From contig JARWKL010000001.1 in the NCBI GenBank assembly GCA_029961685.1, positions 50,687,062 to 50,751,061 on the forward strand: a stretch of 64,000 nt of DNA, read 5' to 3'. The number at the start of each line of letters is the position of its first letter. Position 1 is the stretch's first letter. The translations under genes were made by a program, and so were the position numbers. The stretch is from Aristolochia californica (lineage: Eukaryota; Streptophyta; Magnoliopsida; Piperales; Aristolochiaceae). The notes under the pieces were generated by a model that made no database searches, was not told the origin of the DNA, and worked only from the letters and a program-made list of their open reading frames with translations. Shown piece after piece: positions 31,900 through 43,560 of this stretch.

Positions 31900-32677
31900 T
31901 ACCATTTTATACTGTTGGAAGATATGGATGACCTATTTTATACAAAAAAATCATATGCATCATTTGCAGCAAGCTGGGAGTTCATGATGTTCTCTTACCC
32001 CCTGTTTGAGGGAGAGTATTGGAAGATGGGCCCAAGCCCACACGGCCAATGAAGGCCCACATTTGTAAAAGTATTGTAAGATGGGTTACACGACCAAGGA
32101 AGACCCACATATCTAAGAGTATTGTAAGATGGACCACACCAAGGAAGACCTACATATGTAAGAGTATTGTAAGATGGGTCACACGACCAAGGAAGACCCA
32201 CATATCTAAGAGATTGTAAGATGGGCCCAAGCCCATAAGAAGTAGGACCCACCATGATTACCAAGAGCTAAAGATCAATATAACATAAGTTGGAAGATCA
32301 ATGGGACTCTGAAAGATAGCCACAAGCTGGTTGGAAGATCAAGAAGGACTCACAAAGATAACCACAATCTGGTTGGAAAATCAAGTGGGACCCACAAAGA
32401 TAGCCATGAATTGGCATTTTTATCTTTTGGTCACGTCCACATAAAAGAGTTCTAGTTTGAGTTATGTTTTCTTCTATTTATATTGAGTTATTTAATTATG
32501 TTAGGACTTATCTTTAAGTATTAGAGTTTAGGTGTAATTGGGACAAAGGTAGTTTTATTGTAATTGGGACAAAGGAAGTTTGACTGTAATTGGAATCTTT
32601 CTCTATTACAAATAGAGGTTTATGTACTCTGATTATAATAAGTCAATGCAGTATTTATCTTTTCTATAAATTCAACA
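31900..32677 (+). mobile_element. 3' fragment of a non-autonomous A2-type LTR element
   Basis: The internal tail 31900-32016 includes the copia pol remnant (CAGCAAGCTGGGAG) and a polypurine-like GTTTGAGGGAGAG. The LTR at 32017-32677 runs from TATTGGAAGATGGGCCCAAG to TAAATTCAACA and is 661 bases, against 442 in the complete A2 at 55461. The extra length comes from tandem subrepeats. The 5' part of the element is missing. Confidence 0.75.
32019..32240 (+). repeat. Expanded LTR subrepeats, about 50-base unit, four to five copies
   Basis: Units share GTAAGATGGG, CACGACCAAGGAAGACCCAC and ATATCTAAGAGTATT. A second series near 32285-32415 repeats GGTTGGAAGATCAAG and GACYCACAAAGATAGCCAC about three times. 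Open frames on both strands here are translations of the repeat. Confidence 0.8.
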
Positions 32678-33301
32678 TTTACAAAAAAAAATTATATTAA
32701 ATAAAGTATAAAAGTTTAAGTATCTCTATGAGAGTTTAATTATCATAAAAGGCTATATAATATGTTTTATAAACCAAATAATTCGATATCAATTTCCTAA
32801 AAATAGTTAATTCAATTTTGCTCCTTTGCATAGAAAATTATGGGAAGTTTTCTCCTAAACGTAGCTAACACATTAATTTCAAATAAGATAGGGTGTCACA
32901 GAAACAAACTAAGGGATACTTATAGAGGATAGGACTGTGCCTAAAATCCATCGTAAGTCAAATCTATTATTCACCTAAGAGGTGTTTCTTTGAGCAACCC
33001 TGAGAAAATGGGTAGACTCTGGGCCCCATAGTAGGCTACTTTTCTGCCTGTGAAATTGAGTGGAAATTATTTTTTACTATGACCATTTGACAGGAGTATT
33101 GAGCTTTGTCTTATGACTATGAGTGATTTTACTCTCTTATATTATGCCAATTGGGTCTCTTGGAAATGAACAAAGAGACCACCGACTTGAAGGGGAGTGT
33201 TGGAAGATATGATGGTTTGCCATTTTATACAGGAAGATACTATATATCATTTGCAACAAGTTGGGCATTTTTTATGTCTCTCACTTCCCAACTTGAGGTG
33301 G
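32678..33301 (+). mobile_element. Internal 3' part of an A1-type element plus AT-rich flank
   Basis: From about 33060 to 33301 the sequence matches the interior of A1 (TTTACTCTCTTATATTATGCC, a GGGAGTGTTGGAAGATATG block and the CAACAAGTTGGGC pol remnant). 32678-33059 is AT-rich with no gene. The 5' half of the element is missing. Confidence 0.6.
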
Positions 33302-33664
33302 TGTTGGAAGATGGGCCCAAGCCCACATGACCAAGGAAGATCCACACATCCAAGTGTGTTAGAAGATGAGATCAAACCCTCAAGCCCACAAGACCAAGGA
33401 AGGCCCACACATCTAAGAGAGGTAGAAGATGGGTTCAAGGCCATAGACCAAGAAGAAGGCCCACACAGTGGTGGCATAATGGTAAATAAATAGTCATCTC
33501 ATAAAGATGGCATTGATGTAATTATTTTAAGTTTTAGGGGTATTATTATAATATTATAATTTTATTCATCTATAAATAACCTCTTTTCTTCCTCCTGTTT
33601 TCTCCCAAATACGCTGTCTCTTTTTTTCTCCATGAGTTAATCCATGGAGTCCTAAAAATCAACA
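33302..33664 (+). repeat. 3' LTR of the truncated A1-type element
   Basis: Starts TGTTGGAAGATGGGCCCAAG and ends CCTAAAAATCAACA, 363 bases, with TCTATAAATAACC near 33569 as TATA box. It keeps two diverged leading subrepeats. It matches both LTRs of the complete A1 at 1692. Confidence 0.8.
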
Positions 33665-33937
33665 ATGACTGAGGAATTGGTATAGAGGAGAAGAAATCAA
33701 GAAAGGAGCAACAACTTGAGGACAACTAATGAGGACATAAAATTTGAGAATGGATGAGAACTAAAAGTTGGTTTAGTGCAAAAACTGGTACCCTTACGAA
33801 GAGCTATGGGTCCATAATCAAAATGACGAACAAACATAACTAGAGGGGATGTAGGATTACTAACCTCATAAGGATTTGCAGATGTCACAAGAGGGTGATC
33901 AGCTAGCAGAGTAGAAGTCTCAAAGCTAGAAAATCAT
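33665..33937 (-). pseudogene. Copia-4: integrase-RT linker fragment
   Basis: The minus strand reads ANPYEVSNPTSPLV, DYGPIALRKGTSFCTK and HPFSNFMSS, matching the linker of the other copia copies here. It is cut on the left by the A1-type LTR and on the right by the copia-5 LTR, so it is a stranded piece of another element. Confidence 0.65.
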
Positions 33938-34015
33938 TGTAGCTCATTTGATTCCATTAGATACTAGGATTTCATACTAAAAGAGTTTAGGGTTGAGTGG
34001 AGAAGAAAAGAGAAG
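33938..34015 (-). repeat. Copia-5 3' LTR, outer part
   Basis: Outer segment of a minus-strand copia LTR that resumes at 40104 after the gypsy insertion. The plus-strand start TGTAGCTC is chosen because a copia linker ends there. The partner LTR is not in the window, so this edge is uncertain. Confidence 0.5.
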
Positions 34016-34885
34016 TGTTGTGGACTCAATAGTACACCGAGTCACACAATGAAGGAGGTAACAACAACTCACTCAATAGGATTCATTTCTTCTATTACTT
34101 TGAGTAAGATTTATTTCTTATATTGTTTCAAGTAGGAGTTATTTCTAATTACTTTTATATGTACGGGCATTATGGAGAATTATTGTAACCCTAACCCTAA
34201 AACTCTATGATGTGATCTATTTAAGGGAAAAGAATGAATGAAATAGGTAAGCTTTGAGATTTTAGAATAACCTAGTGTAAATAGGCTGGGATCACCTCTT
34301 GATCCCGAGTTTAGGGTTTACTCTAAAAATCCAACCTATCCTTCACCCTCCATTGACATCCAACTTCATCCACCATCATCCCTAGTTGGAAGAGGACCTT
34401 CCTGCCCCTTTTCAGAGCCCAAAGAGAGGGTCTTCCCACAGTGTCAACAACAAGTAGGGTTCAATTCCCTCTTGACGAGCAGCAAAAAGGAAGAGTTCTG
34501 GTTCTTCCATGTGAAGGATTAGAGCAACTCCTCTTGGTGGGGAATCATCACGGAAACAGAGCAAGAACAACCATCAACGTGAGCCAAGGCTGCCCCCTAA
34601 GCTAGGCCTTCAAGTCCTAGCACGAGTTGCATCAAATCAGTTGAAACCCTGATTTACGTGAGCAAGAACATGTATTCTTCCATTATCTCTCCACCTGAAT
34701 TAATTCTATTCTAGCTACAACTATAACACTAGAATGAGTTCATAAAAAGGGAGACTGATCACTGGTAGAAGATTAGCCAAAGAAGGGATCTTTAACCCTC
34801 CTTACCGAGTCCAGTAACTCAGCACCAATGCTGGATTCACAAATCCCACGCCGTGTTACTCGATCCATGACCCGGGACCGTAAAA
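34016..34885 (+). repeat. 5' LTR of the gypsy element
   Basis: Starts TGTTGTGGACTCAATAG and ends GGGACCGTAAAA (the partner ends GGGACCGTAACA). It contains AACCCTAACCCTAAAA near 34187 and ATTTAAGGG near 34216. Comparison by eye of the first 330 bases with the 3' LTR gives roughly 20 differences. Confidence 0.85.
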
Positions 34886-34888
34886 ACT

Positions 34889-34900
34889 TGGTATCAGAGC
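34889..34900 (+). promoter_or_regulatory. Primer-binding site of the gypsy element
   Basis: TGGTATCAGAGC, three bases after the LTR end. It matches the initiator-Met tRNA 3' end. Confidence 0.85.
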
Positions 34901-34986
34901 AGGGTAACATGGGGGATAATATCAGCAATGAAGAAATCTAAATCAGGATACAAAAGATAGCAGATAGCCTTGAAATAACACAACCA

Positions 34987-35917
34987 GTGTTGGGGAAGGT
35001 TTGTGGTTTGGAAGAAGAGATGAGCAAAGTCATCAGCATGCTAACAGAGTTGAAGGCAGAGAGACATCAAAGTCCAGAGGTGAGAGAGGTTGCTCAACCA
35101 TATCATAGAAGAGGGGAGCAGTGGCCTAGGCGCACTGTTGTCCAAGGACCCCAGCATGGAGGCACAGTTCCAAGGTATACCAAGTTAGAGTTTCCCTCTT
35201 TCAATGGTTCAGTTGATCCCTTAATTTTGTTGCATAGATGCGATTTTTTTTTCTTTTTAACCAAGGGACTACTGAATGGGATAAGGTGCAACTAGCGTCG
35301 TTCCATATGACAGATGAAGCCATGTTATGGGTTACTCAAGTAGAGAAAGAGAGACCAAGGATAACTTGGGGAGAATTTAAAAATCTATGCACAGTTAGAT
35401 TTGGCCCTCCTGCCAACAACAACCCCCTGGGAGAGTTAGTCCTATTGCGACAAACTGATTCGGTGGAACAATATCAAAAACTGTTCCAGGAAAAGTTGGC
35501 TTGTGCTGGTGAGAGGGTATTGGTTGACCAACAGGTCTCCCTATTCACAACGTGTCTCAATGGGTATTTACGGCTAGAGGTAGAACTCTTTATGCCTACA
35601 GATTTAGCTCATGCAATGAATATGGCACGAGCAATAGAACAACGACAACAGTTGCAGCAGCGTAAGCCGGGTTGGTTGGGTGAGAGGAACACTTCTTCCA
35701 TGTGGCAAGGGCGCCGCTATACTTCATCTCAGGGAGCATCTCCAACAGCCCCATCCAGACACACTCCGACTACGACTCGTGTAGCCGATCCCCGCCCTGG
35801 TAATCCTCTACCGAGCTTTATAAAAAAATTAACGAGTATGGAGATGGCAGAAAGGCGGTCCAAAAATTTATGTTATAACTGCGATGAGCAGTATCGGGTA
35901 GGACACCAATGTAAATG
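34987..35917 (+). pseudogene. Gypsy gag
   Basis: Frame 34987-35295 passes into 35238-35918 through a frameshift near 35250 in a T-rich run (KLEFPSFNGSVDP then DKVQLASFHMTDEAMLW). Retrotransposon-gag core includes TWGEFKNLCTVRFGPP and DSVEQYQKLFQEKLA. A CX2C zinc knuckle CYNCDEQYRVGHQCK closes it, followed directly by a stop. Confidence 0.85.
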
Positions 35918-36540
35918 ATTATTTTGGCACGAGGTGGAGGATTCAGAGGATCCAGAGGATATTATCGAGGAGGAACCACCGGAGATATCCTTGCGTGCTA
36001 TTACTGGCCAGAAATTGCCTATTACAATGCAAGTCTGAGCTCATGTCATCGAATGAGAACTAGTGGACTAGTCGACTCGGGAAGTACACACAATTTTTTG
36101 AGTTTGATAGCCACACAACATCTCTAGCTCCAGATACACACTCATCCGACAACCACCATCTCAGTGGCCAATGGCGAGAAGGTCCTAGCAATGGGATTAG
36201 GAAGGCGGTAATTTTTTCCATTGGCTCTACTTCGTTTAATGCTGAATTTTTTGTTATTCCCTTGGCGGGATTTGATATGGTATTAGTCATTAAATGGTTA
36301 CAAACTTTGGGGCCCATTCTTTGGCCAGGAGTTGGCTACTCTTAGAGGGGTGTCAGGTGGGCAGGGTCCATCGCATGCACACTTTGCAGACACAGGAACA
36401 GCCTGACAGTACTAGTGAGGGTTTGGTTGAAGAGTTCTCTGACCTCTTCAAGGAGCCTTCGTGTTTGTCTCCCTTGAGGTACTGTGACCACAGGATCTGT
36501 CTGAAACCAGGATCTAAGGTAGTGGTCGTTCGACCGTACC
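35915..36540 (+). pseudogene. Gypsy protease region
   Basis: The aspartic protease motif GLVDSGSTHNFLSL is at about 36060-36100. The downstream flap and GFDMVLVIKWL-type text (36200-36300) is in other frames, with stops. The frame then re-enters a pre-RT segment with EFSDLFKEPSCLSP and HRICLKPGS (36294-36557). Confidence 0.8.
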
Positions 36541-37845
36541 GTTACCCACACCTTTAGAAGGACGAGGTAGAGCGTCAGTGCCAGGAGATGTTGAAACAGG
36601 GTCTTATTCGTCCCAGTCGCTCCCCGTTCTCTTCATCCGTCTTACTTGTGAAGAAACATGATGGGACATGGAGGTTCTCCGTGGATTATCAGGAATTGAG
36701 TGCAGACAGTAAAAGACAAGTTTTCGATTCCAGTAGTGGATGAGCTCCTGGATGAGTTACATGGGTCGTGGTTATTCACTAAACTTGACCTCCGTTTGGG
36801 ATACCATCAGGTCCGGATGCACCCCTCTGATATCGAGAAGACGACGTTCCGCACTCACCATGGCCACTTTGAGTTCATCGTCATGCCGTTCGGGTTATCC
36901 AATGCACCCTCCACTTTTCAAGCTTTGATGAACGAGGTATTTAGCCCCTATCTTCGAAAATTTGTTCTTGTATTTTTTGATGATATTTTGATATATAGCA
37001 AGTCAGTTGAGGAGCACTTGGCACACTTGATGATTGTTTTCGACTTGTTACGAGCAAATAAGTTCTATTTGAAATATTCCAAGTGTTCTTTTGCGGCTTT
37101 ATATGTGGGGTATCTGAGACACATTATCTCACATGAGGGGGTTACGGTGGATCCCATGAAGATCCAAGCTATTCACGAGTGGCTGCAGCCGCAGTCGTGT
37201 TCTGCATTACGGGGTTTTTTGGGTCTTATGGGCTACTACCGCAAATTTATTGAGAACTATGGGCCAGTGGCACAACCATTGACCAGTCTACTCAAGAAAA
37301 ATTCCTTTATTTGGAATGAGGAGGCCACCAAGTCGTTTGTGGCACTCAAATATGCCCTCGCATCCGCACCAGTATTACAACTTCCCTACTTTGACGAATT
37401 GTTCGTGGTAGAGTGCGACGCTTTGGGCGTGGGCATTGGGATAGTTTTACAACAGCTGGGCCATCCTATTGTGTATTTTAGCAGACGGTTGGCAGTCCGT
37501 CATCACAAGCTGGCAGCCTATGAGCGCGAATTGATTGGGTTGGCCAAGGCGGTCCAACATTGGAGGCCTTATCTCTGGGCCCGGGCTTTTCTTATACTCA
37601 CGGATCACTACAGCCTTAAATTCCTACTTGAACAGGAATTGACGACATCGCCACAGCAGCACTGGATCAGTAAGTTGTTGGGGTTTGACTTCTCGGTAGA
37701 ATATCATGCGGGGAGATTAAATAAGGTGGCAGATGCCTTGCCACGGTGTTTTGAGGATCAACAGTTGGTCTATTCAATCAGCCAGCTGAGATTTCTCATT
37801 CTGGACTTGGTGAGAGACGCACATGCCACTGACCCTGCACTGTAG
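36541..37845 (+). pseudogene. Gypsy reverse transcriptase and RNase H
   Basis: RT: FSSSVLLVKKHDG-type start (36610-36660), DELHGSWLFTKLDLRLGYHQ, FGLSNAPSTFQALMN and catalytic VFFDDILIYSKS (about 36960-37000). RNase H: VVECDALGVGIGIVL, SRRLAVRHHKLAAYERELIG and LTDHYSLKFLLEQ. A 381-codon frame (36700-37845) is uninterrupted from mid-RT to beyond RNase H, the best-preserved retroelement domain in the window. Confidence 0.88.
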
Positions 37846-38971
37846 GAACTGCATCAGAAGATTTTGGAAGGGACAATGAATTTGAAGTGGTCTATCCAGG
37901 ATTCACTTATTTATTACAAGCAACGGCTTTTTCTTCCACCTGAGTCCGAGTTGATTCCAGCTATTCTCTCGGTCTACCATGACAGTACACACGAGGGGAT
38001 ACAGAAGACCTTGCACATAATTCGAGCTGATTTTTATTAGCAAGCCATGAAACCTCTATTGCGACTTATGTGGGCGACTGTCAGGTCTGCCAGCGCAACA
38101 AAGCCGAGTACTTGAGTCTAGCCGTTCTTCTCCAGCCTCTAGCCCTTCCTACGCAGGTTTGGGCCGACATTTCGATGGATTTTGTGGAAGGTCTACCCTG
38201 TCCTCCGGCAAATCCGCACTTTTCGTGGTGGTTGATAGTACGGACATTTTATACCGTTGGCTCATCCTTATGCAAAAACACGGGTTGCTCAAACTTTCCT
38301 GGAGCAGATAGTGCACTTACATGGCATTCCAGAATCCATTGTGAGTGACAGAGATGCAGTTTTCACGAGCACCTTTTGGAGGGAACATTTTTCGCATGAG
38401 CGGGACTAAATTGAAGTTCTCCTCCACCTATCATCCACAGACAGATGGGTAGACAGAGGTGGTGAACCACACCATCAAGATGTATATACGGTTCTTGGTG
38501 GGTGATCGTCCACGACAATGGGTTCAATGGCTTCCGTGGGCTGAATACTGTTACAACACTTCGTTCCACTCTGCCTTGCAATCCACTCCTTTCCGGGTTA
38601 TATATGGCCGGGATCCACCTCGCCATCTCTCGTACAACCCAGGGTCCACCCGCATGGACGTGATTGATCAGACACTCATGGACCGGGATCTGCTGCTACA
38701 GAATATCACAGAATGGCTACGACCCACCCAAGCTCAGATGAAGGATGTCTACGACAAAGGCCACTGTGAGGTCTCTTTTGAGCTTGGGGAGTATGTGTGG
38801 CTACGGCTCCAGCCCTACCGTCAGCAGTCTCTTGGGGACCTCCACGTCATAAGCTCTCTCCCCGATTTTTCAAGTCGTTTCCTATTCTTCGACGCGTGGG
38901 ACCAGTCGCTTATCAACTCAAATTATCTGACACGGGCAAAATTCATGATGTGTTTCATGTTTCTCTTTTGA
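37846..38971 (+). pseudogene. Gypsy integrase
   Basis: Zinc domain YHDSTHEGIQKTL followed after a stop and frameshift by CQVCQRNKAEY. Core with FVEGLPCPP (38170-38230) and a disrupted middle (38230-38450). C-terminal part HTIKMYIRFLVGDRPRQW, WLPWAEYCYNTSFHSALQ, PFRVIYGRDPP (38459-38971). Several stops. Confidence 0.85.
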
Positions 38972-39212
38972 AGCCACATTCTGGGGCGCAACCTACATCC
39001 TCTCCATTCCTACCATCGGTTGATCATGGCGAGGTTATTCTTAACCCAGCCGCGGTGTTACGCGTGCGACTAACCAATGACCATTGGGAGATTCTCGTCC
39101 AGTAAATAGACACTGACCCCAACGCTGCCACATGGGAATGTGTCGACATCTTCAAATAGGTCTACCCAGCTTCTGAGCTTGAGGACAAACTCTTTCTCCA
39201 TAGGGAGGCAGA
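38972..39212 (+). pseudogene. Gypsy C-terminal chromodomain-like tail
   Basis: VFHVSLLKPHSG leads to ILNPAAVLRVRLTNDHWEIL, then IDTDPNAATWECVDIF and YPASELEDKLF, with in-frame stops at 39103-39105 and near 39160. The WE...TWE spacing is chromodomain-like. Confidence 0.7.
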
Positions 39213-40098
39213 TGTTGTGGACTCAATAGCACACCGAGTCACACAACGAAGGAGGCAACAACAACTCACTCAATAGGATTTATTTCTTATTACTTTGAGT
39301 AAGATTTGTTTCTTATATTGTTTTAAATAGGAGTTATTTCTAATTACTGTTATATGTAGGGGCATTATGGGGAATTATTGTAACCCTAACCTTAAAACTC
39401 CATGACATGATCTATTTAAGGGAAAAGAATGAATGAAATGGGTAAGCTTTGAGATTTTAGAATAACCTAGTGTAAACAGGCTAAGATCACCTCTTGATCC
39501 CGAGTTTAGGGTTTACTCCAAAAATCCAACCTATCCTTCACCCTCCATTGCCATCCATCTTCACCCAACTTCATCCACCATCATCCCTAGTTGGAAGAGG
39601 AGCTTCCTGCCCCTTTTTCGAGACCAAAGAGAGGCTCTTCTCTCCTCATTAGCGTCAACAACAAGTAGGGTTCAATTCCCTCTTGACGAGCAGCAAAAAG
39701 GAAGAGTTCTGGTTCTTCCACGTGAAGGATTAGAGCAACTCCTCTTGGTGGGCAACCATCACGGAAACAGAGCAAGAACAACCATCAAAGTGAGCCAAGG
39801 CTGCCCCCTACGTTAGGCCTTCAAGTCCTAGCACGAGTTGCATCAAATCAGGGTTGAAACCCTGATTTACGTGAGCAAGAACAGGTATTCTTCCATTATC
39901 TCTCCACCTGAATTAATTCCATTCTAGCTATAACTTTAGCACCAGAATGAGTTCATAAAAAGGGAGACTGATCACTGGTGGAAGATTAGACAAAGAAGGG
40001 ATCTTTAACCCTTGTTACCGAGTCTAACAACTCAGTACCAGTGCTGGATTCACAAATTCCACGCCATGTTACTCGATCCATGACCCGGGACCGTAACA
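39213..40098 (+). repeat. 3' LTR of the gypsy element
   Basis: Starts TGTTGTGGACTCAATAGC and ends GGGACCGTAACA, 886 bases. It is followed at once by the TSD AGAAG. The longer size relative to the 5' LTR is due to small insertions near 39555 and 39645. Confidence 0.87.
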
Positions 40099-40103
40099 AG
40101 AAG

Positions 40104-40347
40104 AAGTTGAAGAGAAAAGAGGAGGCTAAGAGAGAAGGATGTGAAGCTAGATGTGTGAAAGGAGAGAATAGATTAGGGAAAAAGAGGAGCTAAAGTGAAC
40201 AAGCCCTCCCCCTTTCATACTATTTATAATTGAGGGTTAAAACACCTAATACATGTGAGAGAAAAAGGACATAAGGAACTTTCATAATTACAAGCTTCTG
40301 CTGATCACTACTTAATTAAAAGATATGCCATCAATAGTTCTTCAACA
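40104..40347 (-). repeat. Copia-5 3' LTR, inner part
   Basis: Continues the LTR begun at 33938. On the plus strand it ends GTTCTTCAACA, next to CTTCCCCCCAAGTTGG, the complement of a polypurine tract. Confidence 0.65.
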
Positions 40348-41500
40348 CTTCCCCCCAAGTTGGTGCAAAAACAACAAATATTCTTAACTTAGAACAAGTG
40401 TTGGAGAGAGAACCTATTGCCATAGCCTTTGTAAAAATTTCTGGTAGTTGAATCTTGGAAGGAATGTATTGCATAGATATGACACTGGGTTGTGATTTTC
40501 CCGAACAAAGTGACAGTCAATTTCATTGTGCTTTGTCCTTTCATGGCATACTAAGTTGGTTGCAATGTGAATAGCCGCTTGAACATCACAATGAAGCTTC
40601 ATGGGCTTGGTTATTGGAAAACCAAACTCTGTCATCAAGAACTTAAGCCATAACAACTTACATACTGTATGTGTCATTGCCCTATATTCTACTTCAACAC
40701 TTGATCTAGCCACAACACTTTGCTTTTTACTTCGCCAAGTAACCAAATTTTATCCTATAGATGGAAAATAACCAGAAGTCAATTTCTTATCATTAGAGAA
40801 GTCAGCCAAATTTGCATCTACAAAACCTTGGAAGTATGTTCACAACATTTATATAATAATCCTTGACTTGGATTTTTCTTCAAATATTGGAGAACTCTCT
40901 CCAAGACTATCCAATGAGATTGTCGAGGTTGATGCATAAATTGACTAATTACACTTATAGAATAAGATATATTTTATCTTGTGACTGTGAGATAGATCAG
41001 TTTTCCTACCAAACGTTGGAATTGGCAAACATCAACATTATTACCAAATTCAACACACAATTTAGCATTGGTTCCATTGATGAATCAGTTGACTTACACA
41101 CAAGCATTCCAATTTCTTTTAATAGGTCAAGGACATACTTCTTTTGAGACAAGATTATGCCATAACTGGATTGATGGACTTCTATCCCATGAAATATTTA
41201 AGTAGTCCTAGATATTTGGTCTGAAACTCATTCAAATCCTTCTTAACTTGTTGGATTCTCTAATGTCTTTTCCTATGATAAGAATATAATCTACATACAC
41301 AGCCATAAGAATCATGCCTTGTGTAGTGTTTTTTTTTTTTAAATTGAGTGATCACTTTCACATCTTGTGAATCCAACTTATATAACCACCTAGTAAAAAT
41401 TTCCAACCAAGCACAAGGAGATTGTTTCAATTAATAAATTGCTTTATTTAAATGGCGCACTCTCCCCCGCTCAACCACATAACCTGGTGGTTAATTCATA
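40348..41500 (-). pseudogene. Copia-5 RNase H and distal reverse transcriptase
   Basis: The minus strand gives RNase H with WRSKKQSVVARSSVEVEYRA, THTVCKLLWLKFLMTEF and CHERTKHNEIDCHFVREN (40414-40746). RT text lies further right: degraded QKKYVLDL-like, an AVYVDYILI-like box near 41280-41310 with the motif altered, and PPGYVVERG at 41465-41495. It is cut at the TSD TCATA by copia-6 and resumes at 61245. Confidence 0.78.
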
Positions 41501-41751
41501 TGTTGAATTTAGGACTTCATGTTTGGAACCTCGAGCGGGATGAGAGAGAGAGAAGAGAGAGAAGTGAAGAAAAGAGAAAAAAGAGAGAGAGAGAGAGAGC
41601 TCGGGGGTAGAGAGGAGAGAAGAGAGTCTTTAGGCTAGGAGTGAGATACTTCCACGAATTGAGAAGAGGAGAGCTTGATTGAAACCCTTCAACCAAGACC
41701 CTTATTTATAATTTTTCTATTACATATTTAGGGAAAGTCCTAAATCAATTA
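41501..41751 (-). repeat. Copia-6 3' LTR, outer part
   Basis: On the plus strand TGTTGAATTTAGGAC with the family (GA)n stretch at 41581-41600, cut after TAAATCAATTA by copia-7. Confidence 0.85.
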
Positions 41752-42400
41752 TGTTAGAATGTGGGGCCCACCATGGTGCTCGAGCTGGTGGGACCCATCT
41801 TGAGGACGTAGGTCATCAAGAAGAATCCTAGAGGAGTTGGACACCAAGAAGAATCCTCTCCCAAAGCAAGTACAAGTTAAAGAATCAAGAACCACAAGCT
41901 GAATTGATTTAGAAGACTTGAAGATCAAGTGGGACCCACAAAGATCTCACGAGCTGGCACTCTTATCAAGGTGAGTTGGAGGATCATGAGGGGCCCACAA
42001 GGATAAGGCCACGAGTTTCTTATCTTTTATAATCTCGTGGGTAATAAAGGACTCCTAGTTCTACTCCAATTAGTCTTCTAGGAGTTCTAGTTTGAATAGA
42101 CTTACTTATATTGAAGAGTTAGAGTTGGAATGTAATTAGGATTGAATGACAAGTTGTATAAGGACTCTACCTCCTCCTCTACTGTAAATAGAGGAGTTGT
42201 AATTCGGAATTAATCAAGTCACACATTCAATCCCGAGTTGGTTCTCTCTCCCTCTCCTTACTTGACGTAGCTTACCCTTTTCTTTTTTATTTTTTCTCTT
42301 CACTACCGAGAGCTTTCTTCCCCTTTTCTCATTTTTCTTTCTTCTTTCTCTTGTTTGTGATCATGGAAAAGGGATCCTAAATTCAACATGGTATCAGAGT
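41752..42400 (+). repeat. 5' LTR (41752-42388) and primer site of copia-7
   Basis: TGTTAGAATGTGGGGCCCAC to GGATCCTAAATTCAACA, 637 bases, followed directly by TGGTATCAGAGT. A TATA-like GTAAATAGAGGAG lies near 42184. A pyrimidine-rich stretch precedes the end. Confidence 0.88.
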
Positions 42401-42870
42401 AACATATTTAGGATCCCTCGACAAAGGAATGCTCTAGATAAGTGATGATCAACTCCACTCAAAGAAGGCTCTTGTATGAAGGAAGAACACTAGCCAAGAG
42501 ATAAGTGTTCAAAAATATTTTTTTGTGCTACTGGTTCTCCTTTTTAGATGATGATTCAAGGATGAATATGTGAATGCTTTCATCTTATTATGTTAGGAAT
42601 ATGCAAGTCCCTCTATCTAGAAGGAGCTATCAAAACAGTTTTATCGGTTTGGAAATTTTGTTTGCCGAGACCAGTCCATACTTAGATTATTGATTTTTTT
42701 TCTGTGGGATAAGATTTCCCTGATAATAGAAGATTGCTATTGCGCCTCTTATGAGTGGTTTTCTAGAAAAAAAATTATTTAGCAATGATGCTATATTTAC
42801 ATATACCGAGTTGATTGAAGAAGTTATACTTGGTGATATTATTTGATGTTTTTTGAATAAGAAGTCTATC

Positions 42871-43560
42871 ATGGCTGATGAGAATATGAATATCAAAGGT
42901 GATACATTGAAAATCATCACCATACCCTTACGTGGGGTATCAAATTTTTTGAGTTGGTCCACCTCAGTTAGGAGGTTTCTCATAATAGAAGACCTACTTG
43001 GTCACCTCACTACCCGAGGACCACCTATTGATGAAGATGATATTTTTTATATGAAATGGCTGAAGAATGATACTTTGGTAATTGGTTGGATGATAAATAG
43101 CATGGAAGCACATGTCTCTAGTAATGTTATTCATCTTGACACTGCTAAACATATTTGGGAGACATGTACTAAACTATATTCAAGCCTTGATACACTGCAT
43201 AGACCCTATAGTGCTGACAGAACAGAAGATATTAAATGCACTCATTGTAAATTTCGGGGCCACACTATAGACCAGTGCCGTTATAGGGCATGCACTTATT
43301 GTGGTAGATATGGCCACTATAAAGAAATATGCTACAAGGCTAATGACAAGTCAGAATCAACAAGGGCTAATCAAGCCCTCATTAGTGATGCACAAGCAGA
43401 CCATCTCCCAACACCAGTTGGACATAAAATTATTACTGATGAAGAGTATGAATTATTGCAAAAAATAAAGACCATGCTAGGGTATTCTCCTAGCCCCTCT
43501 ACCACTACTATTGCCACTACTGCTTCAGTATGCTATTTGCCTCCTCTTCATCCTGGATAA
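42871..43560 (+). pseudogene. Copia-7 gag with internal deletion
   Basis: Starts MADENMNIKGDTLK and keeps IPLRGVSNFLSWSTSVRRF and HLDTAKHIWETCTKLYSS. It then jumps from DTLHRPY straight to SADRTEDIKCTHC, lacking the central roughly 100 residues (ILQRMF...ICLANIKPYL) seen in copia-3 and copia-8. Two adjacent CCHC-like knuckles follow (CTHCKFRGHTIDQC and CTYCGRYGHYKEIC). The frame is otherwise open to 43560. Confidence 0.85.

Larger units (their letters stand above)
34016..40098 (+). mobile_element. Ty3/gypsy chromovirus-type element, full length, TSD AGAAG
   Basis: A 6083-base element with AGAAG duplications at 34011-34015 and 40099-40103. 5' LTR 34016-34885, primer site TGGTATCAGAGC (34889-34900), gag, protease, RT, RNase H, integrase, C-terminal chromodomain-like region, 3' LTR 39213-40098. 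The pol order RT-RH-IN places it in Ty3/gypsy. The tail after integrase and the zinc-knuckle style fit plant chromoviruses. Stops and frameshifts in protease, integrase and tail make it non-autonomous now. Confidence 0.9.

Noticed and set aside
32019..32264. Overlapping open frames with repeated amino-acid motifs on both strands
   Set aside because: They are translations of the LTR subrepeats.
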